Assembly: GCA_010279815.1 (NCBI GenBank)
Contig: QEOQ01000546.1
Coordinates: forward strand, 46,593-110,592
Origin: Brachionus plicatilis
Lineage: Eukaryota; Rotifera; Eurotatoria; Ploima; Brachionidae
Direction of reading: 5' to 3'
Length of the DNA stretch: 64,000 bases
Shown piece by piece: positions 1 through 12,183 of the stretch (the stretch's first letter is position 1; each line of letters opens with the position of its first letter). The notes below the pieces were generated by a model, which was not told where the DNA came from, did not search any database, and saw only the letters and a program-made list of their open reading frames with translations. A program made the translations under genes and the position numbers.

Positions 1-1052
1 TTTCAAGTTATGTGTGTTCGATTATCAATCATTGATTGATCCGATTAAACCAGGTCGATATCCTAACCTTAATTAGAAACAAAATTTATATATATTTATT
101 AAATTCATATAAACGCCAATTCAGGCGATGTCTTAAAAAATAAATTAAAAGTAGCTTTAAATTAAATTTAATAATAAAAAAATGAAAAAATTTTAATAAT
201 TTAATTATTTGGATAAATTGCCCGTTTCTTATACAATCTAAAATTATGTATATTACATGATTTATACACTTTAAAAAAGTTATTTTAGTGGAAGATTAAC
301 AAAATGTTAAGACACAATTCTTAGCACCATCATCAACTGCTTCTTTATTTTTGTTCATTTAGCGCCAATTCTGAAGATACAATTAAACAACAAAATACAA
401 AATTAAACCACTGGTGTAAAAAAAGATTGACATGGTCTCGACTAGAACAAAGGTCTCAGCGAATAGGATCGCTATCTATACACAAGCAAAGGGAGAAAAT
501 CTTTCATATGTGTGTTCAGTACAGCACGCATGTCTAAAGCTTTTTTAACAAAACAAAAAAGGGCAACGCTTATTGTGGTGTAGAGGATCAACTTTATATG
601 CTGTATCTTGTTTCACTAGCTACTTGACTGTCACAATTTATAAATTTTTTAGACGCAATTAATCAAAAAAAAACTCACTCACATCCATTCTGAATGACCC
701 GCGATGTTTACTTTAAATTATCCAAAAATAATGAACCACTTAATTTTTGTCCCTACTCATAGTGACATGATCAGACTATAAATATAACTTGTTATTTAAT
801 AATTTAAAAACTCAAAAATTTCTTTTTATTTATTTAAACTAATTTTAAACATTTTTAAAAATAAAACTTAAATTACAATGGTGAAAGCAGTTTTAAATAA
901 TAAATAAACTATTAAAAAAAATTAATTAATTCAAAAGAGAGAATAGAAGATTTGTTGTTATTTCTAAACTTATTTTAAATAAAGTGTTCAACTAAATGCT
1001 AAGCTTATCATTCGCATACAAACTCGGCATGCATTAGACAACTTGGGATAGC

Positions 1053-1080
1053 CTGATGTTGGTTTAGCCGCCAACATCAG
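1053..1080. repeat. Perfect 10-bp-arm hairpin
   Basis: CTGATGTTGG at 1053-1062 pairs with CCAACATCAG at 1071-1080 around an 8-nt loop. An E-box CAGCTG (1078-1083) overlaps the right arm. Its function is unknown; it could be the remains of a small foldback element or a structured regulatory site. Confidence 0.5.
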
Positions 1081-2716
1081 CTGATTAGAAAGAAAACAAA
1101 TTGAACAAATTCTACCTTTTGACTGTGGCTTATAAGAGGCGAGCGTGGCAAAAAATGACGCGCTAATGCATCTTCAAACACACTCTCTAAGTGATTTATG
1201 CAAAAGGTGAAACATTGCATTTAAATTTTTTCTGTTGCCTAAATCAGATAACGCACTTTTAAGACTACAACCTTCTACTACTAGTAGAAATAACAACAAC
1301 AAAAAGATCTATTACTCAGCCAAAGGAGCTAAAATCATTGTTAACAATTAATCGAAATATTTAAGATTAATTTCTAGATAAAATCGTGACGAAGAAAAAA
1401 AAAGCACCGCATTTTTTTTCTTCTTTTTTTTGTGTTGCCAACAAACTCCAAGTAAAATTAAATTTGATTTGATCTATCTGCCCGTTCAAATTCACATACT
1501 ATTAATAAGAGCTAATTGAAATAAATAAGCCTGTCTTTATTTACCAATTGGCCAGTTTGTAAATCGATATGGCTTTCAAACAACAACAACAAAAAAAATA
1601 AATAAAAAAATAGAAAAAAAAGCCACCATAAAGTTAATCTCTTTTTGATATAGAATAACAAAAGAAAAGGTAACGGTTTAAAAATGGGTAGTCAAGAGAG
1701 CTCTAATTATTTAAATATTTATTAAATGAACAAACTCACTTGTTATTTATTCATTCATTCTTTTATTGCCTTTTATTTCATTTTTGTTACAGTTATTATT
1801 TACTAATAAGGCTTGATATTATTTTTTTTTTGGCTATTATTGAATTAAAAGCTCATTTTTACTCTTATATTAGTTTTTAAATATTTTGCTCAATTTTAGC
1901 TAATTTACATAAAATGTTAGTCTTTTTTTTTGTTTCGTTTGTTTGTTTGTTTGTAAGTGTTCTTAAGAAAAGTAGATGACGACTAGTGTTCTACGAATAG
2001 AGTCCCATGAACGGCAAAGTGTTTACCTATCTGGATGTGTATTGTTCAACATTAATCTAGCCATTGTTTTTTTTGTGTCGATTGTTGTTATTTGTTCTAA
2101 TACATTAAGTAAACGATTAGTGCTAATACGAAGCCTAAAAGACTCCTGATATTTTTCTACGTCTATGATTGTAAACTTTTGCAGGTCTTTTCCTTTTCTT
2201 TCTTAATCCTGTTCTTTTTTTAACAATCAATTTAATTGCAATACTTCTCACGTACATCCAACGCTACCACTGTTTGCCAGCAGCCAACAAAAAGAACTTG
2301 ACAAGAGCGGCTCTGAATGAGCGCATCATTTTTGGCTCAGTTGACCAAACACTGTGAAAAGACTCAATCAGTGACACTTTCTTATTTCATTTTCTTTCAT
2401 CTCTTATTTGTCATCTATCTACATCATCTAATTTGAGAGTCTCTCTTCTAGATGAACAACTCAAAAACAGAGCGACTAATTCAATTTATCTTTTTTTTGT
2501 TTTGTAGGACCTACTAATTGCTTTTAAATGAATGATCACAAATCTACCTCTTTTTATACTTAAGTTTTTTATTTTGCGTTAAAGGATTCTTTAATTTACT
2601 TTTAATAATTAACTTATTTTTTTTTTTAATTTTATTTCTTTTATTTTAATAAACATTTTACTAAATTTAATTAAACTTCGCTGAAAATTTTTCACTACTG
2701 ATTATTTGGATCCTAG

Positions 2717-2797
2717 AAGCAGTCAATATTTATGTCAATGCCGCATATTGGCATAATAATGGTACCCGAAGACCCCAAGCCGCATGTAACCTGTCAT
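2717..2797 (+). CDS. Candidate isolated coding exon (weak)
   Basis: An 81-bp GC-richer segment lies between an acceptor-like CCTAG and a donor-like GTAAGG at 2798. It is open in phase 0 (27 codons, with ATGs at 2732 and 2738, so a first coding exon is possible) and in one other frame. The composition stands out from the surrounding AT-rich DNA. I do not recognise the peptide, and no partner exon could be found in the next 17 kb. It may be an exon of a large-intron gene or only a GC island. Confidence 0.2.
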
Positions 2798-3021
2798 GTA
2801 AGGGCTCTTTTTTGTTAAGTCACTTTTTTTAAAGATTATAGATTACATTCCAATATTGATGAAATATTTTAACCAAAGAGGTAATAAAGAATGCCATCTT
2901 AGTCTTTATTCAAAGTTTGATGTTTGAATAGAAATAGAAAAAGTGGACAAAATGATTTAAATAAAAGTATTCATCTGCAGTGAAAGAAAAAATTATGATT
3001 TCTTTCAGAAATGCTTTATTT

Positions 3022-3090
3022 ATTTAAAAATTAGTTCAGGCAGAGCCGTGGCCAGTTGGAATGGATAGTTGGTTCTTCCTTTCAGTCCTA
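3022..3090 (-). repeat. Short dispersed repeat, copy 1
   Basis: The core TGGCCAGTTGGAATGGA recurs at about 12335-12352 with similar flanks. On the minus strand the segment ends in a TAAATAAATAAA-like tail, as the SINE family in this window does, so it may be a second SINE-like family or a divergent subfamily. Confidence 0.4.
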
Positions 3091-3767
3091 TGATTTAAAT
3101 TTTGATTAAAAAGTTTTTAGATTGAAACAATAGACTTTACATAGATAGGATCTTATATAATTATTGAAGAATTGAGAAATACTTTAGAATACTGATAAAT
3201 AGAGATACCGCCAAAGCAGTAGTTATTACCTATGTATGCAAATTTTTCCAATAAATCATCTAACAAGCCTTTCTTTTTTGATTTCTTTTTTTCTAGTTGA
3301 TTTTTTGAACAATTTTGTTTTAATTAAACGAAACTATTGGAAACCAGTACCGTATCTTTTTTGGCAGATATTTAAAAGAATAGTTGGGGCTATTAAGAAA
3401 ATTAGGTGTAAATTTTGAATGCCTATTATATTTACACAATTTAGAAGACGACTACTCTTGCATAAATCATAGCTCTCGAGCAACTATGCTCTCAATCTAG
3501 TATTTGTAAGTCTCATTCATTTCTTTATAAACACAACAATCAAATGAAGAAAATTAATTTCTCAAAATTAAGAAATAAAATAAACACTTATTTATTTTAT
3601 TTTTTTTTTCTAAATCACTGCCAATGATTTATATGTTTATTTCACCCAGTGAGAGCGAGAGATAATTAATAGAAAAAGCGTCATTACTCTTATACACAAT
3701 GGATTGTCATTTATTTATGTGTATATTTTGAAGAGAATGTTTTAAAACTTGCACATACATACAGACT

Positions 3768-3792
3768 AGAGAGAGAAAGAGAGAGAGAGAAA
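3768..3792. repeat. GA microsatellite
   Basis: A nearly pure (GA)n tract. Similar tracts occur at 4509-4532, and CT tracts at 8255-8274 and 11379-11400. Such tracts bind GAGA-type factors in some animals, but no such role can be shown here. Confidence 0.8.
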
Positions 3793-4508
3793 GATCCACT
3801 AATCAAAAAGATAAACTATTTTGAAATAAAATTGTTTATTTAAAATTAAAAATGTATTTATTTATTTATTCATTTTCGAGGAATTCACTCATTCATGTGA
3901 TAGAGACATTGTTGATAATGGCGATGATAAGTATCAAGTGAATAGCTTTGGAATTAATCTATTTGAGTTGTACAAACACAGTGCACTAGAGCAGGTCTTT
4001 GAAAGGAGGAGGAGAAGAAGAAGAAGAGAAAGCTGAGCGCAAGTGAACAATTTTGCTAGTGCTCTATTTGAAATAAAGAAAAAGCTAAAGTAGTTGTGGA
4101 CGTGGGCCGCGTATCGTAATGATGACTACGACCTCATTTTAGCAGAGCCACTTTTCAGTTATGTGACAACACAAACAATCAACTAGCTATTTACTTCACT
4201 AGCTTAATATGTTAATTTAGAAAATGTTTAGAAAAGAAAAGCCAAATTCGAAAAGAAATATTCAACAATAAGTTAAATAAACATATTTAGCTTTAATTTA
4301 AAAACAATGCCATCTAGCCAACTCGCAAAGTAACTAATTTAGATTTCTTGAGATTAGTTTTAGTTGGAATTATTCAAATAAAATATACATATTTATTTCA
4401 CTTTCATTAATAACTAAAGCCTTTTGCTGATTTATAAGAAAAACTTTTTTTTTTTAATATGTTTTTATTTTGGAGTATTAAACCAATAAGAGCAAATTTA
4501 AAAAAAAT

Positions 4509-4532
4509 AGAGAGAGCGAGAGAGAGAGTGAG
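4509..4532. repeat. GA microsatellite
   Basis: A GAGA-rich tract in AT-rich DNA, similar to the one at 3768-3792. Confidence 0.75.
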
Positions 4533-4789
4533 AAATTATATTTCTCTAGGGCTGATGTGCATTTTGGCTCAATAATATGAATTTGTTATTTTATTTCTAG
4601 CAGCCTTTAGCGCAAGCAAACACAATTTAAAAATTTACGTATTAAAAACATTTATTTATTGTTCAAAAATGTTTTCTCTTTCTTTAGTTTTTTTTGTTCT
4701 TTACTTGTTGTTAAATTAAATTGTTTTGATTAGACTTGAACAAAGTCAAAAATTATAAAAATTATGCTATTTTAGACGTCTTGCTCTTG

Positions 4790-4858
4790 CGACCTACTCT
4801 TTCCTCATTTAATTGACCAGCTTGATGACTTCAAACCTAGCCTGTGGTCAACACACAC
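4790..4858 (+). repeat. LINE 3'-tail-like repeat, copy 1
   Basis: The segment matches 6130-6200 with small differences: both carry TCATTTAATTG-CCAGCTTGATG and then AGCC-GTGGTCAACAC. The second copy runs into an (AAT)n microsatellite, and a weaker version ends the LINE relic near 6050. This is typical of the 3' end of a non-LTR retrotransposon with a simple-repeat tail. Confidence 0.6.
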
Positions 4859-5216
4859 AAGCTAAACACACTATATCCTTATTCGAAGTTCCCTTACTTC
4901 GTTCTAAAGACAAATTTAACAAGAAAGAAAATCTCAATTTTATAAAAATGAAAAAAAAAAAAAATAAATAAAATAAATAAAAAAATAATCTCTTAATTTA
5001 TTTGTTTTTCAATGACTCTTTTTCCATACAATTAAATATCAAGTGAGAAGATATACCAACTCTTAAGATATGACAGACGTATGAATGAATATTCACTGTA
5101 AAAAGGATATTAAATTGCTAAAAAACAATTTGTTTCAATTAATTTTACTTTTTTTTTGTATAATTCAACTTTTAACTTAATCTAATTTTGTAAAAACCTA
5201 AAAACTTTTCAAACTA

Positions 5217-5295
5217 GAGGGTTTAAACGAAGGCTTGCGCCATTCGGACGAACCCTGGGGCCTTCCCCTCAATTATATTTTAATAAAAAAATAAA
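5217..5295 (+). repeat. SINE-like element, plus-strand copy
   Basis: It carries the family core GCGCCATTCGGACGAACC, then TTCCCCTCAATTAT and an A-rich TAATAAAAAAATAAA tail. Reversed copies at 10241-10312, 15451-15530 and 18995-19133 share the order GCC-(T)TCGGA-ACC, TTCCCTCTAAATTAT and (AAAT)n tail. The core resembles a pol III B box only loosely. Confidence 0.55.
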
Positions 5296-5519
5296 AAAAA
5301 AGGATATTAACGTTAATCTAAAATTTTGTATCTTATTTTATATTTATATTCTTTTTTTGATATCATTTGTACATTTATGGTTTTTATTCCTTCAAAAAAA
5401 ACTTAAGACAAAAACTAAAATAATTTAGGAATACAACGTCACCTTTTTTAACGGGACGTATAGAAAGTGGTCGAAAAACGACCTCGGCACTAGAAATAAA
5501 TATTTAAATATCTGTCCTG

Positions 5520-5720
5520 AACCAAAAAAATGTTTAGGTGGCTTGGACATGCACTTAGAACGAAAGGAACACATATACCAGTCTGAGCCTTAGGATGCAA
5601 ATTTGAAGGGCGACAACGGAAGGTAGATATCGACTTCAGTGCCAATAGAAATTAATGACCTTGTGCTTCATAGGCAGCCATTAAGGGGATATCCATACCT
5701 AGACATAGCTTCTTCGGGTC
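5520..5720 (+). pseudogene. Non-LTR retrotransposon C-terminal relic 1
   Basis: The plus-strand translation contains the RxLGHxLR-type motif (here RWLGHALRTKG) seen near the C-terminus of many LINE reverse transcriptases, followed by GC-FEGRQRK. Stops interrupt the frame. A related second relic follows directly at 5721-6060. Confidence 0.6.
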
Positions 5721-6060
5721 TAAACAAAAAAATTAGGTGACTTGGACATTTATTGGACAGAAGAAAGGGTAATGGCAAAGGATCACCTCGAGTGGAAATC
5801 GAAAGTAATGGCCTTATGATCCACAAGGAGCGAACAAGGAAACAAATAAAAAACTATCTGCACCGAGCTATAGCTTCTTCTGATTTGAGCAAAAAAAAAT
5901 TTACAAAATAATTTAGACTTTTTGTAATTTTCTTGATTTTTTATTCTTTTTTCTTGTTCCTTCTTTTTTGACAAAATTTTATTCACTTCTATTTCCCCTT
6001 CTTTTATTCATTTGGTCAATTAGCCTGCGACAACCCTCAAATTAATAAATTATTATTATT
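5721..6060 (+). pseudogene. Non-LTR retrotransposon C-terminal relic 2 with 3' tail
   Basis: This repeats the order of relic 1: RxLGHLLDRRKG, then a basic stretch and AIASSDLSKKK. It ends in a segment like the LINE tail at 6130-6200 (GACAACCCTCAAATTAATAA and then ATT repeats). The frame is short and degenerate. The reverse-strand open frame at 5783-5986 is its shadow. Confidence 0.6.
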
Positions 6061-6129
6061 TCAAAAAAATTACGCCATATTCGGCGATTATAAATAAAAA
6101 AGAATTAAATGTAAAATTGGAAAATTTTT

Positions 6130-6212
6130 TCTATCCTCATTTAATTGGCCAGCTTGATGGTTTTAAGCCTAGCCGGTGGTCAACACGCAAATTAATAATA
6201 ATAATAATAAAA
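6130..6212 (+). repeat. LINE 3'-tail-like repeat, copy 2
   Basis: Second copy of the 4790-4858 repeat, ending in an (AAT)n microsatellite at about 6190-6212. The simple-repeat end is characteristic of target-primed insertion. Confidence 0.6.
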
Positions 6213-7019
6213 AATTAAAAAGGAAGAGAACTAGATAAAAACTAATAGATAAACAACCCAGAAAATAGTGTACTTTTTTAAATAAACACGTTAAAAAAAA
6301 TTTTTTTATTTAATCTAAAATTGAGAAAAAAAAATTCTTTTGATTATTACATAAAAGACCAGAGCAGAAGTGAACAGAAAGGACACGCTAATTAGATTAA
6401 AACGGTGCACAGATTAGAGTGTGTAAGTGTGTGTGTCGATTGAAATGAAACAATAGCTTGAAACAAAACTAGAAATAGAATAATTTTTAATTTTGCTCAC
6501 CAACAACAAAAAAAGATAAAATTAAATTAAGATAGTGAACTCTAAGAGAAACGAGAGTTGTATTATCTGTCTATCTATCTATCTCGAATTCCTAAAATTT
6601 CAGAATACTAAAACATAGGGATTATGCTTTGAATGCAATTAGAAATTTTCGAGCGCCCTCTTATCACTCTAAATTAGAATGATTGAGCGAGCCACAACTA
6701 ATAGCCGCAAGATAGCCACATATTCTCACACATGGTTAGTCGACCATTGGCCGTCCAGTTCTATCCAATCAATAGAATAACAATGATAATAATAATAAGT
6801 GGTTTTAGACAGACTGGTTGCAAGTGAGCTAGTTCCTTTTGGTGCCCTTTCGAGAACGTGTCTTAATAAATTTAAAAAAAAATTTAAATGATTTATTTTT
6901 TAACTTTTTCTTTTTTTATTTTCTTCACTTTCATTTAGATTTTCTATTCGGACAAGTTTCCTTCTTACAATTGTAGTATTAGTAGTGATAGTATTAAATA
7001 TGACTGTGACACAGAGGTA
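6213..7019. other. Intergenic, no gene seen
   Basis: There is a balanced-composition patch at about 6640-6850, a TCTA microsatellite near 6568-6585 and an ATA repeat near 6785. No open frame or RNA gene was recognised. Confidence 0.5.
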
Positions 7020-7520
7020 CCTGTGTGGATGTAGGTTATAAGGCTACATCATATCAGCTCTTATCTGTTCTGCCAATGGTTACACTCAGTATACCGATCT
7101 ACTCAGATCACCGGACACTACATGAGCATCCAGTTTAGCTATAAAGCTGTTCACATTACTCGCATTAACTATACTGGGAGGTAGTAAATTCCAAGTAGTT
7201 GCTGTTCTATTAGGAAGAAATTTCGCTCTAATGTTAGACCCCTTACAGTCGTCGCCAACGATCTGATGTGTGTGTAACCTGCCTTTATTATTTCTTCCTT
7301 TTTTTTATTCCCAGATCTACCTCTTCTAACCCATGTGTTATTTTATATAGCTGTATAAGGTCGCCCCTCTTTCTTCTTGAATCCAAGTCGGTATATCCTT
7401 ACTTCTTCAATCAACTCCATGCTCCTTAATTCCAAAACCATAGCCGTTTCTCTCTTCTGAACCCCTTTTATTTTTCTAATTTCCTTTTTTGATAGAGTGT
7501 TCCAAACTAACAGTAGTGAA
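7020..7520 (-). pseudogene. LINE reverse transcriptase C-terminus (CR1/Jockey-like)
   Basis: On the minus strand the first open part (to 7343) carries the typical post-RT block of CR1/Jockey-type LINEs: VWNTLSKKEIRKI-GVQKR, an ELRSMEL stretch and a YRLGF-K motif. Downstream in shifted frames come HTHQIVGDDCKGSNIR, LPNRTATTWNLLPPSIVNAS and NSFKAKLDAH, the usual C-terminal order of these proteins. The catalytic palm is absent, so this is a 5'-truncated, decayed insertion. The motifs are clear; the clade is inferred. Confidence 0.8.
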
Positions 7521-8254
7521 AAAAACAAGTCAAATTTTTAATGTTTTGTTTTTTTTTTTTTTTTCAATCAATAGAATAAGCAATCACGAGCACAGATAAG
7601 TGCGTATCTATGTAGATTTTCAGTAATTCACCTCGACCAAGTCAACACCAAAAATAATAAACTAGTTTTTAATTGTCTAGTAATTAAGCACTCGCGTTAG
7701 ACTACTCGAATGGGTTCTTACATTCAATTCATCAATAATATTTTAGAATAACAATCACCACCTAATCTAAATAGATTGAAAAAGTACTTATCGAGAAGCA
7801 AAGTGATTGTTTGCTTAAAAGATTTGTTCACTCACTCACTCACTGGCTCTCTGGCTCACTAAAGCGAGGCTAGTCCGGACTCAACAAAATATATTCATTG
7901 TCATTTTGAATATAAATGCTAACAGGATATTTGACTCGAACTTATAAATAATTTATTAATTTAATCGTTTTTCAGAAATGGCAAAGAGGAAAAAATAAAA
8001 TATTTAGAGTGTCATGAAATTTCGAATGAAAAAAATGAACAGATGCCTCAGCCATACAACAAAATAAATTATATACTAGTACCTCCTAATATTTGTTTAA
8101 TTAGTTTTTTTTTTTTCTATAAAAAGTTTCAAGAGACAGAAGCTCTAGTTATTGATGTTTTTTTTTGTTCCTATTGGAGCAGGAAAAATTGATATTAATA
8201 TCAATCATCCTATTGAGGAAAACATACTCGCTCTCTCTCCAAATCTCTAATCCT

Positions 8255-8274
8255 TTCTCTCTCTCTCTCTCTCT
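8255..8274. repeat. CT microsatellite
   Basis: A (CT)10-like tract followed by a T run. Confidence 0.8.
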
Positions 8275-8732
8275 TTTTTTTCCTTTTTGTTGTCTATATT
8301 GATTTATTATATCAACACTTGCTCGCAATTGGAAAGTTAAAAGCAATAAAATAAGTTTCAAGTGTGTATTTATTAGAAATGGCTTTTTTGTTCATTTCTT
8401 TTCATCACAAATCTTGAAAATAATTTAAAAATCCGGTTCTTTCTTTTCAATAGAACTCACACACACACACATATGGAACTTATTTAAACGAAGAAGCTTG
8501 ATTTGGTCTGTTATCTTGTGCATCAAAAAGGTTTTATCTTGAATACATTGACGATCATTGAATTACGTTATGTAAATATGCTTAAGTAATATGCCATTGT
8601 TATTTGATAGCTGTGAACAATCTATCTGAACATCTACTCAGTCAAACGCTATCATCTAGTCTAACATTTACACGCATATAATTATAAACTAAATATTTAA
8701 CTTTGTTTTATTTGATTTTTTGAATAAAAATT

Positions 8733-8813
8733 AGCTTCAAATTAAACAAACATTTTTTTTTCTCATTTTAAACTTCCACTTTTGGACAATTTTATTCTAA
8801 CTTCTTTTAATCG
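8733..8813 (+). repeat. 81-bp direct repeat, copy 1
   Basis: It is repeated at 8960-9040 with a single mismatch. The second copy begins immediately after the lone N at 8959, so the duplication is most likely an assembly join of overlapping or allelic contigs. Confidence 0.9.
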
Positions 8814-8959
8814 GTTATTACTAAAACACGGACCTCCAGTTTTTAAATAAAACACGGACCCATACTTATCTCCCCCATTAAGACTATGCCATTTATCCCC
8901 CACCATTTTTCTAGTACAAAATTTTACCAGCTTTCACGCAAGACCAAAATCTAAGCTCN

Positions 8960-9040
8960 AGCTTCAAATTAAACAAACATTTTTTTTTCTCATTTTAAAC
9001 TTCCACTTTTGGACAATTTTATTCTAGCTTCTTTTAATCG
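8960..9040 (+). repeat. 81-bp direct repeat, copy 2 (after a single N)
   Basis: Nearly identical to 8733-8813, and it starts at the base after the ambiguous N. The 145 bp between the copies contains two further short repeats of AAAACACGGACC. Confidence 0.9.
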
Positions 9041-10240
9041 AGTTTTTTAAAAAAAAAAATTTTTGTGATCAAAAATCAAGAAGACTGAAAAGAGGGATGT
9101 AGCCGCTCGACACTGCCTTGGAGTCCAACTCACAAATTATTTTTCAAATAAAAAAAAATAAAAATTCTAGCTTCTACAGCTAATTGACTTCTTAGTCGAA
9201 CAGCTGAGAGGGACTGGAGAGCAGATGACATGGCTGCGCGAACAAACTAAAGAATATGTCGTGGAATATAAGCCAAAAATTAAAAATTTAAATTTAGACC
9301 CAATTTGTTAATTTGAAAAAAAAAGTGCCACTAATAAATACAAAATTTTGTTTTTAAATTATTTAAAAAAATTTGACTGATGTTGTGCTGACTTGGCCTG
9401 AGAAGCCCGACATGTTTTCTTTCAGTCATATCAACTAACAGTATCTAATTTTTAAAAATAAGATTCCAAACAACCACTTAATAAATTAATATTATTTATC
9501 CGAACAATAAAATTTTTATTTTTTCTTAAAATAAGAAAAATTTAATTTTGTAAAATTGAATTGAAAGGTTAGTTACGGTAACAATGTATTACATCTCATA
9601 AAGTATCAAAAACTTATGCTTACAATCAAATGCTCAAAAAAGTGGTATCATGTTATGTAAAGCAATTGAAGTGAACATTTCTACTTTTTATTTTATTTTA
9701 TTTTAACTAAATGAGTCACAAAGACATCGCGCCACTACTTTCTTTACTTATATTTGAATAAATATATTAAAATATACTTCATGTTTTCTATTCACCCCCT
9801 TTACACCAGAGACACAGCGACAGAAAGAATTAAGTTCCATGAAAAATAGCCTGGGTTTGATCCTTACTTAATTTTAAATTAATAAACACTAGACAATTTT
9901 TGTTATATTATTATATTTTTGGCAAATGTAAATAATTTTAAATTTTTGGACTTTCATATTTTTGTGTTTTCTAATATTTTTTTGCAGTATTTCAGAGAAA
10001 TAAAAAAAAGATTTAAAAATATACAAATATGAAAATCTAAAAATTTAAAATTTTGCCAAATTTTTTTATTTTTCACTCTCATTACTGGTATGTAAAAGCT
10101 TAATCCGATCCCAACCCAACTTGCTTGAAATGGACAAAAAATTGTCCATGAATTGCCAAAAAATCGAATTCTAAAAAAAATCAAATATTTTCCATTAAAA
10201 ACAAAAACTGCTGAAATTCACAAAAACCCGGATACAGATT
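9041..10240. other. Intergenic, no gene seen
   Basis: AT-rich DNA with scattered short open frames, such as 9954-10184 minus, which shows only low-complexity F/I/K-rich sequence. No domain or RNA gene was recognised. Confidence 0.5.
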
Positions 10241-10312
10241 ATTTTTATTTATTTAAAAAATAATTTAGGTGCAAAACCACCAAGGCTGCTCCGAACCACC
10301 AACGCTGCACAT
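10241..10312 (-). repeat. SINE-like element, minus-strand copy
   Basis: On the minus strand it reads GGTGGTTCGGAGCAGCC, then CCTAAATTATT and an AAATAAATAAA tail, matching the family at 18995-19133. Confidence 0.55.
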
Positions 10313-11717
10313 TTAATGTCATATGTTTTTTTTTCTTGGAAAATGATGGGAAAAAAGTCTAAAATAGAGAAACATACAGATACTAGAAAAAAGATGATAA
10401 AAATTAATTTTTAGTCGATCAACTCAAAAACAAATCCTGGAAAATATCTCAAATTACGGTCAAAATCAACAAAGAAAATTTGAATCCGCAATCGACTTAT
10501 TTAAAAATTATTTTTGTTAATATTATTTTTTTTCAAAATCTTAAATTTTTTGTTATCTTAAAAATTTTGAAATCAAAATCTAAATCATGTTACTTGAAGG
10601 AAGGACTAAGTTTCGACTCCAATCACTTAAAGCCTTGTCTTAATTTAATTTTAAATAATTAAAATAAATTATTTATTAAAAAAAAAAAAAACATTTAGAT
10701 GAAGAAAAGCAAGAAAAAAAAAATTTGTCATTTTTATCATCGTTACGTTTTTGACAGGGATTTATATTTTTTTGTTGTTTATCTGTACCGAGCAAAAGTT
10801 CTAACAGATTTAAAAGATAAAAAAAAGAGTGAAAATTTTAAATAGCTAAACAAAAAAAAATAGCCAGACCTGCCAATTTAAGACACCAGCGCGCTTCTTT
10901 GAAGAACTGAATAAACTCAACGAGTTAGAGGGCGTTCAAATGTCTTAGGCAATGTGTGCAGCTATTGATACGCCTAAATCATAAACTATCAAATTGCACA
11001 ATTAAATCATGTTGATTCCGTTGTAGGAAAAATCAAGCTCTGGCCGAATCGGTTACACTTAGTGATCAAGATAAAACAGCAGACAATAAACAAGATGAGA
11101 AAAAATTTTACAGTTTCTTAGCTTACTTTTTGCTCATTCGAACATAAATAAACAAATATTTAATAAAGTTGGTTTTTTTTTTGATTTGCACCGGTGCTGC
11201 CTCTTGAATTTTGTAATAAATAGAATTTAATTTTAATAAATATTTATCACGATCTTTTATTGAGTGAATAAACACCGAATTTTAATTAAGCTTAGTGAAG
11301 TGAAATCATGATCTGAGTCAATCGCTTTGATTTGTGATTGCGCAATGTGAATAATCGATTAAATCGATCTCCAAGTCACTCTCTCTCTCTCTTTCTCTCT
11401 GGGGCCAGCTTCACTGAAATTGATCCGACAAAAATTTTAATTAACTATTTGAACGACAAAATCTTATCTTAATCATTCAAGTGGTCACTAACGAACTTAG
11501 ATACAGATAAGCTCTTTTCGTTAGAACATGTGTCCCTAGCATTGCCGCCTCAAATCCATTATCTAGATATTCACATTGACCCCGTCTTCAAATGACTTTT
11601 ACCTAGACCGTCGCCGAACAAGAGAAAAAATTTAATTAAAACAACTCAGATCAAAGTGTGGCAAACAAGCCGCTTAATTAAAATCTCTTGAAATCGTTTA
11701 GGATTCAATTGAAAACA

Positions 11718-11754
11718 ATGCCAAACAATATAGACCAAAAAGCAATGGAAATCG
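11718..11754 (+). CDS. Candidate first coding exon (weak)
   Basis: AACAATG starts a 12-codon open frame ending in ATCG before a donor-like GTAAAT at 11755. It lies just after a 500-bp patch of balanced composition that includes a CT tract at 11379-11400, as a promoter and 5' leader might. No downstream exon could be joined with confidence. Confidence 0.15.
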
Positions 11755-12183
11755 GTAAATTAGACCTAAATTAAAGTTGGTAATTAACTTTTAAATACGT
11801 AGAAATGATCTCTGTTTAATTAAGATTTCTTTATTCCATCATCAAACACGTCTGGGTATTATCATCTATTGTTGTATTTATCCGACTAAAGTGGAGCACT
11901 CGTTGGGATTTGATTAGTTTGATTAAGGCCGATAAAATTTTTTTTCTCTTTTTTCTAAATTTACCTCACACGATCCTCAATGGGACATTTCTACGCTATC
12001 AAACAACATTCATTTTTACATAACAAAATAAATTATTTTTCTCTATTTTTTTGTTTTTTTATTCCCAATTCGGTTGATAGAAAATTAATTTTTTTTTCGT
12101 ACCCACAATTTAAAATTATTTTGATTTGTAAATTTAAACAATTAAATAAACGCCTTCGGCAAAAGATTGATCACATTCTTTGA

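Larger units (their letters stand above)
1..5200. other. Gene-poor, probably regulatory or intronic DNA
   Basis: No convincing gene is visible. The stretch has islands of more balanced base composition (around 400-560, 1020-1210, 2270-2360, 4090-4170) set in AT-rich DNA, and GA-rich tracts. Short open frames here, such as 3236-3418, are AT-rich chance frames with no recognisable domain. It could be distal regulatory DNA or a large intron of a gene outside the window; this is inference from composition only. Confidence 0.4.

Noticed and set aside
3236..3418. 60-codon frame
   Set aside because: Low-complexity F/I/L/K sequence, no splice or start context.
8149..8361. 70-codon minus-strand frame with KREREREK
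   Set aside because: Produced by the CT microsatellite read in reverse.
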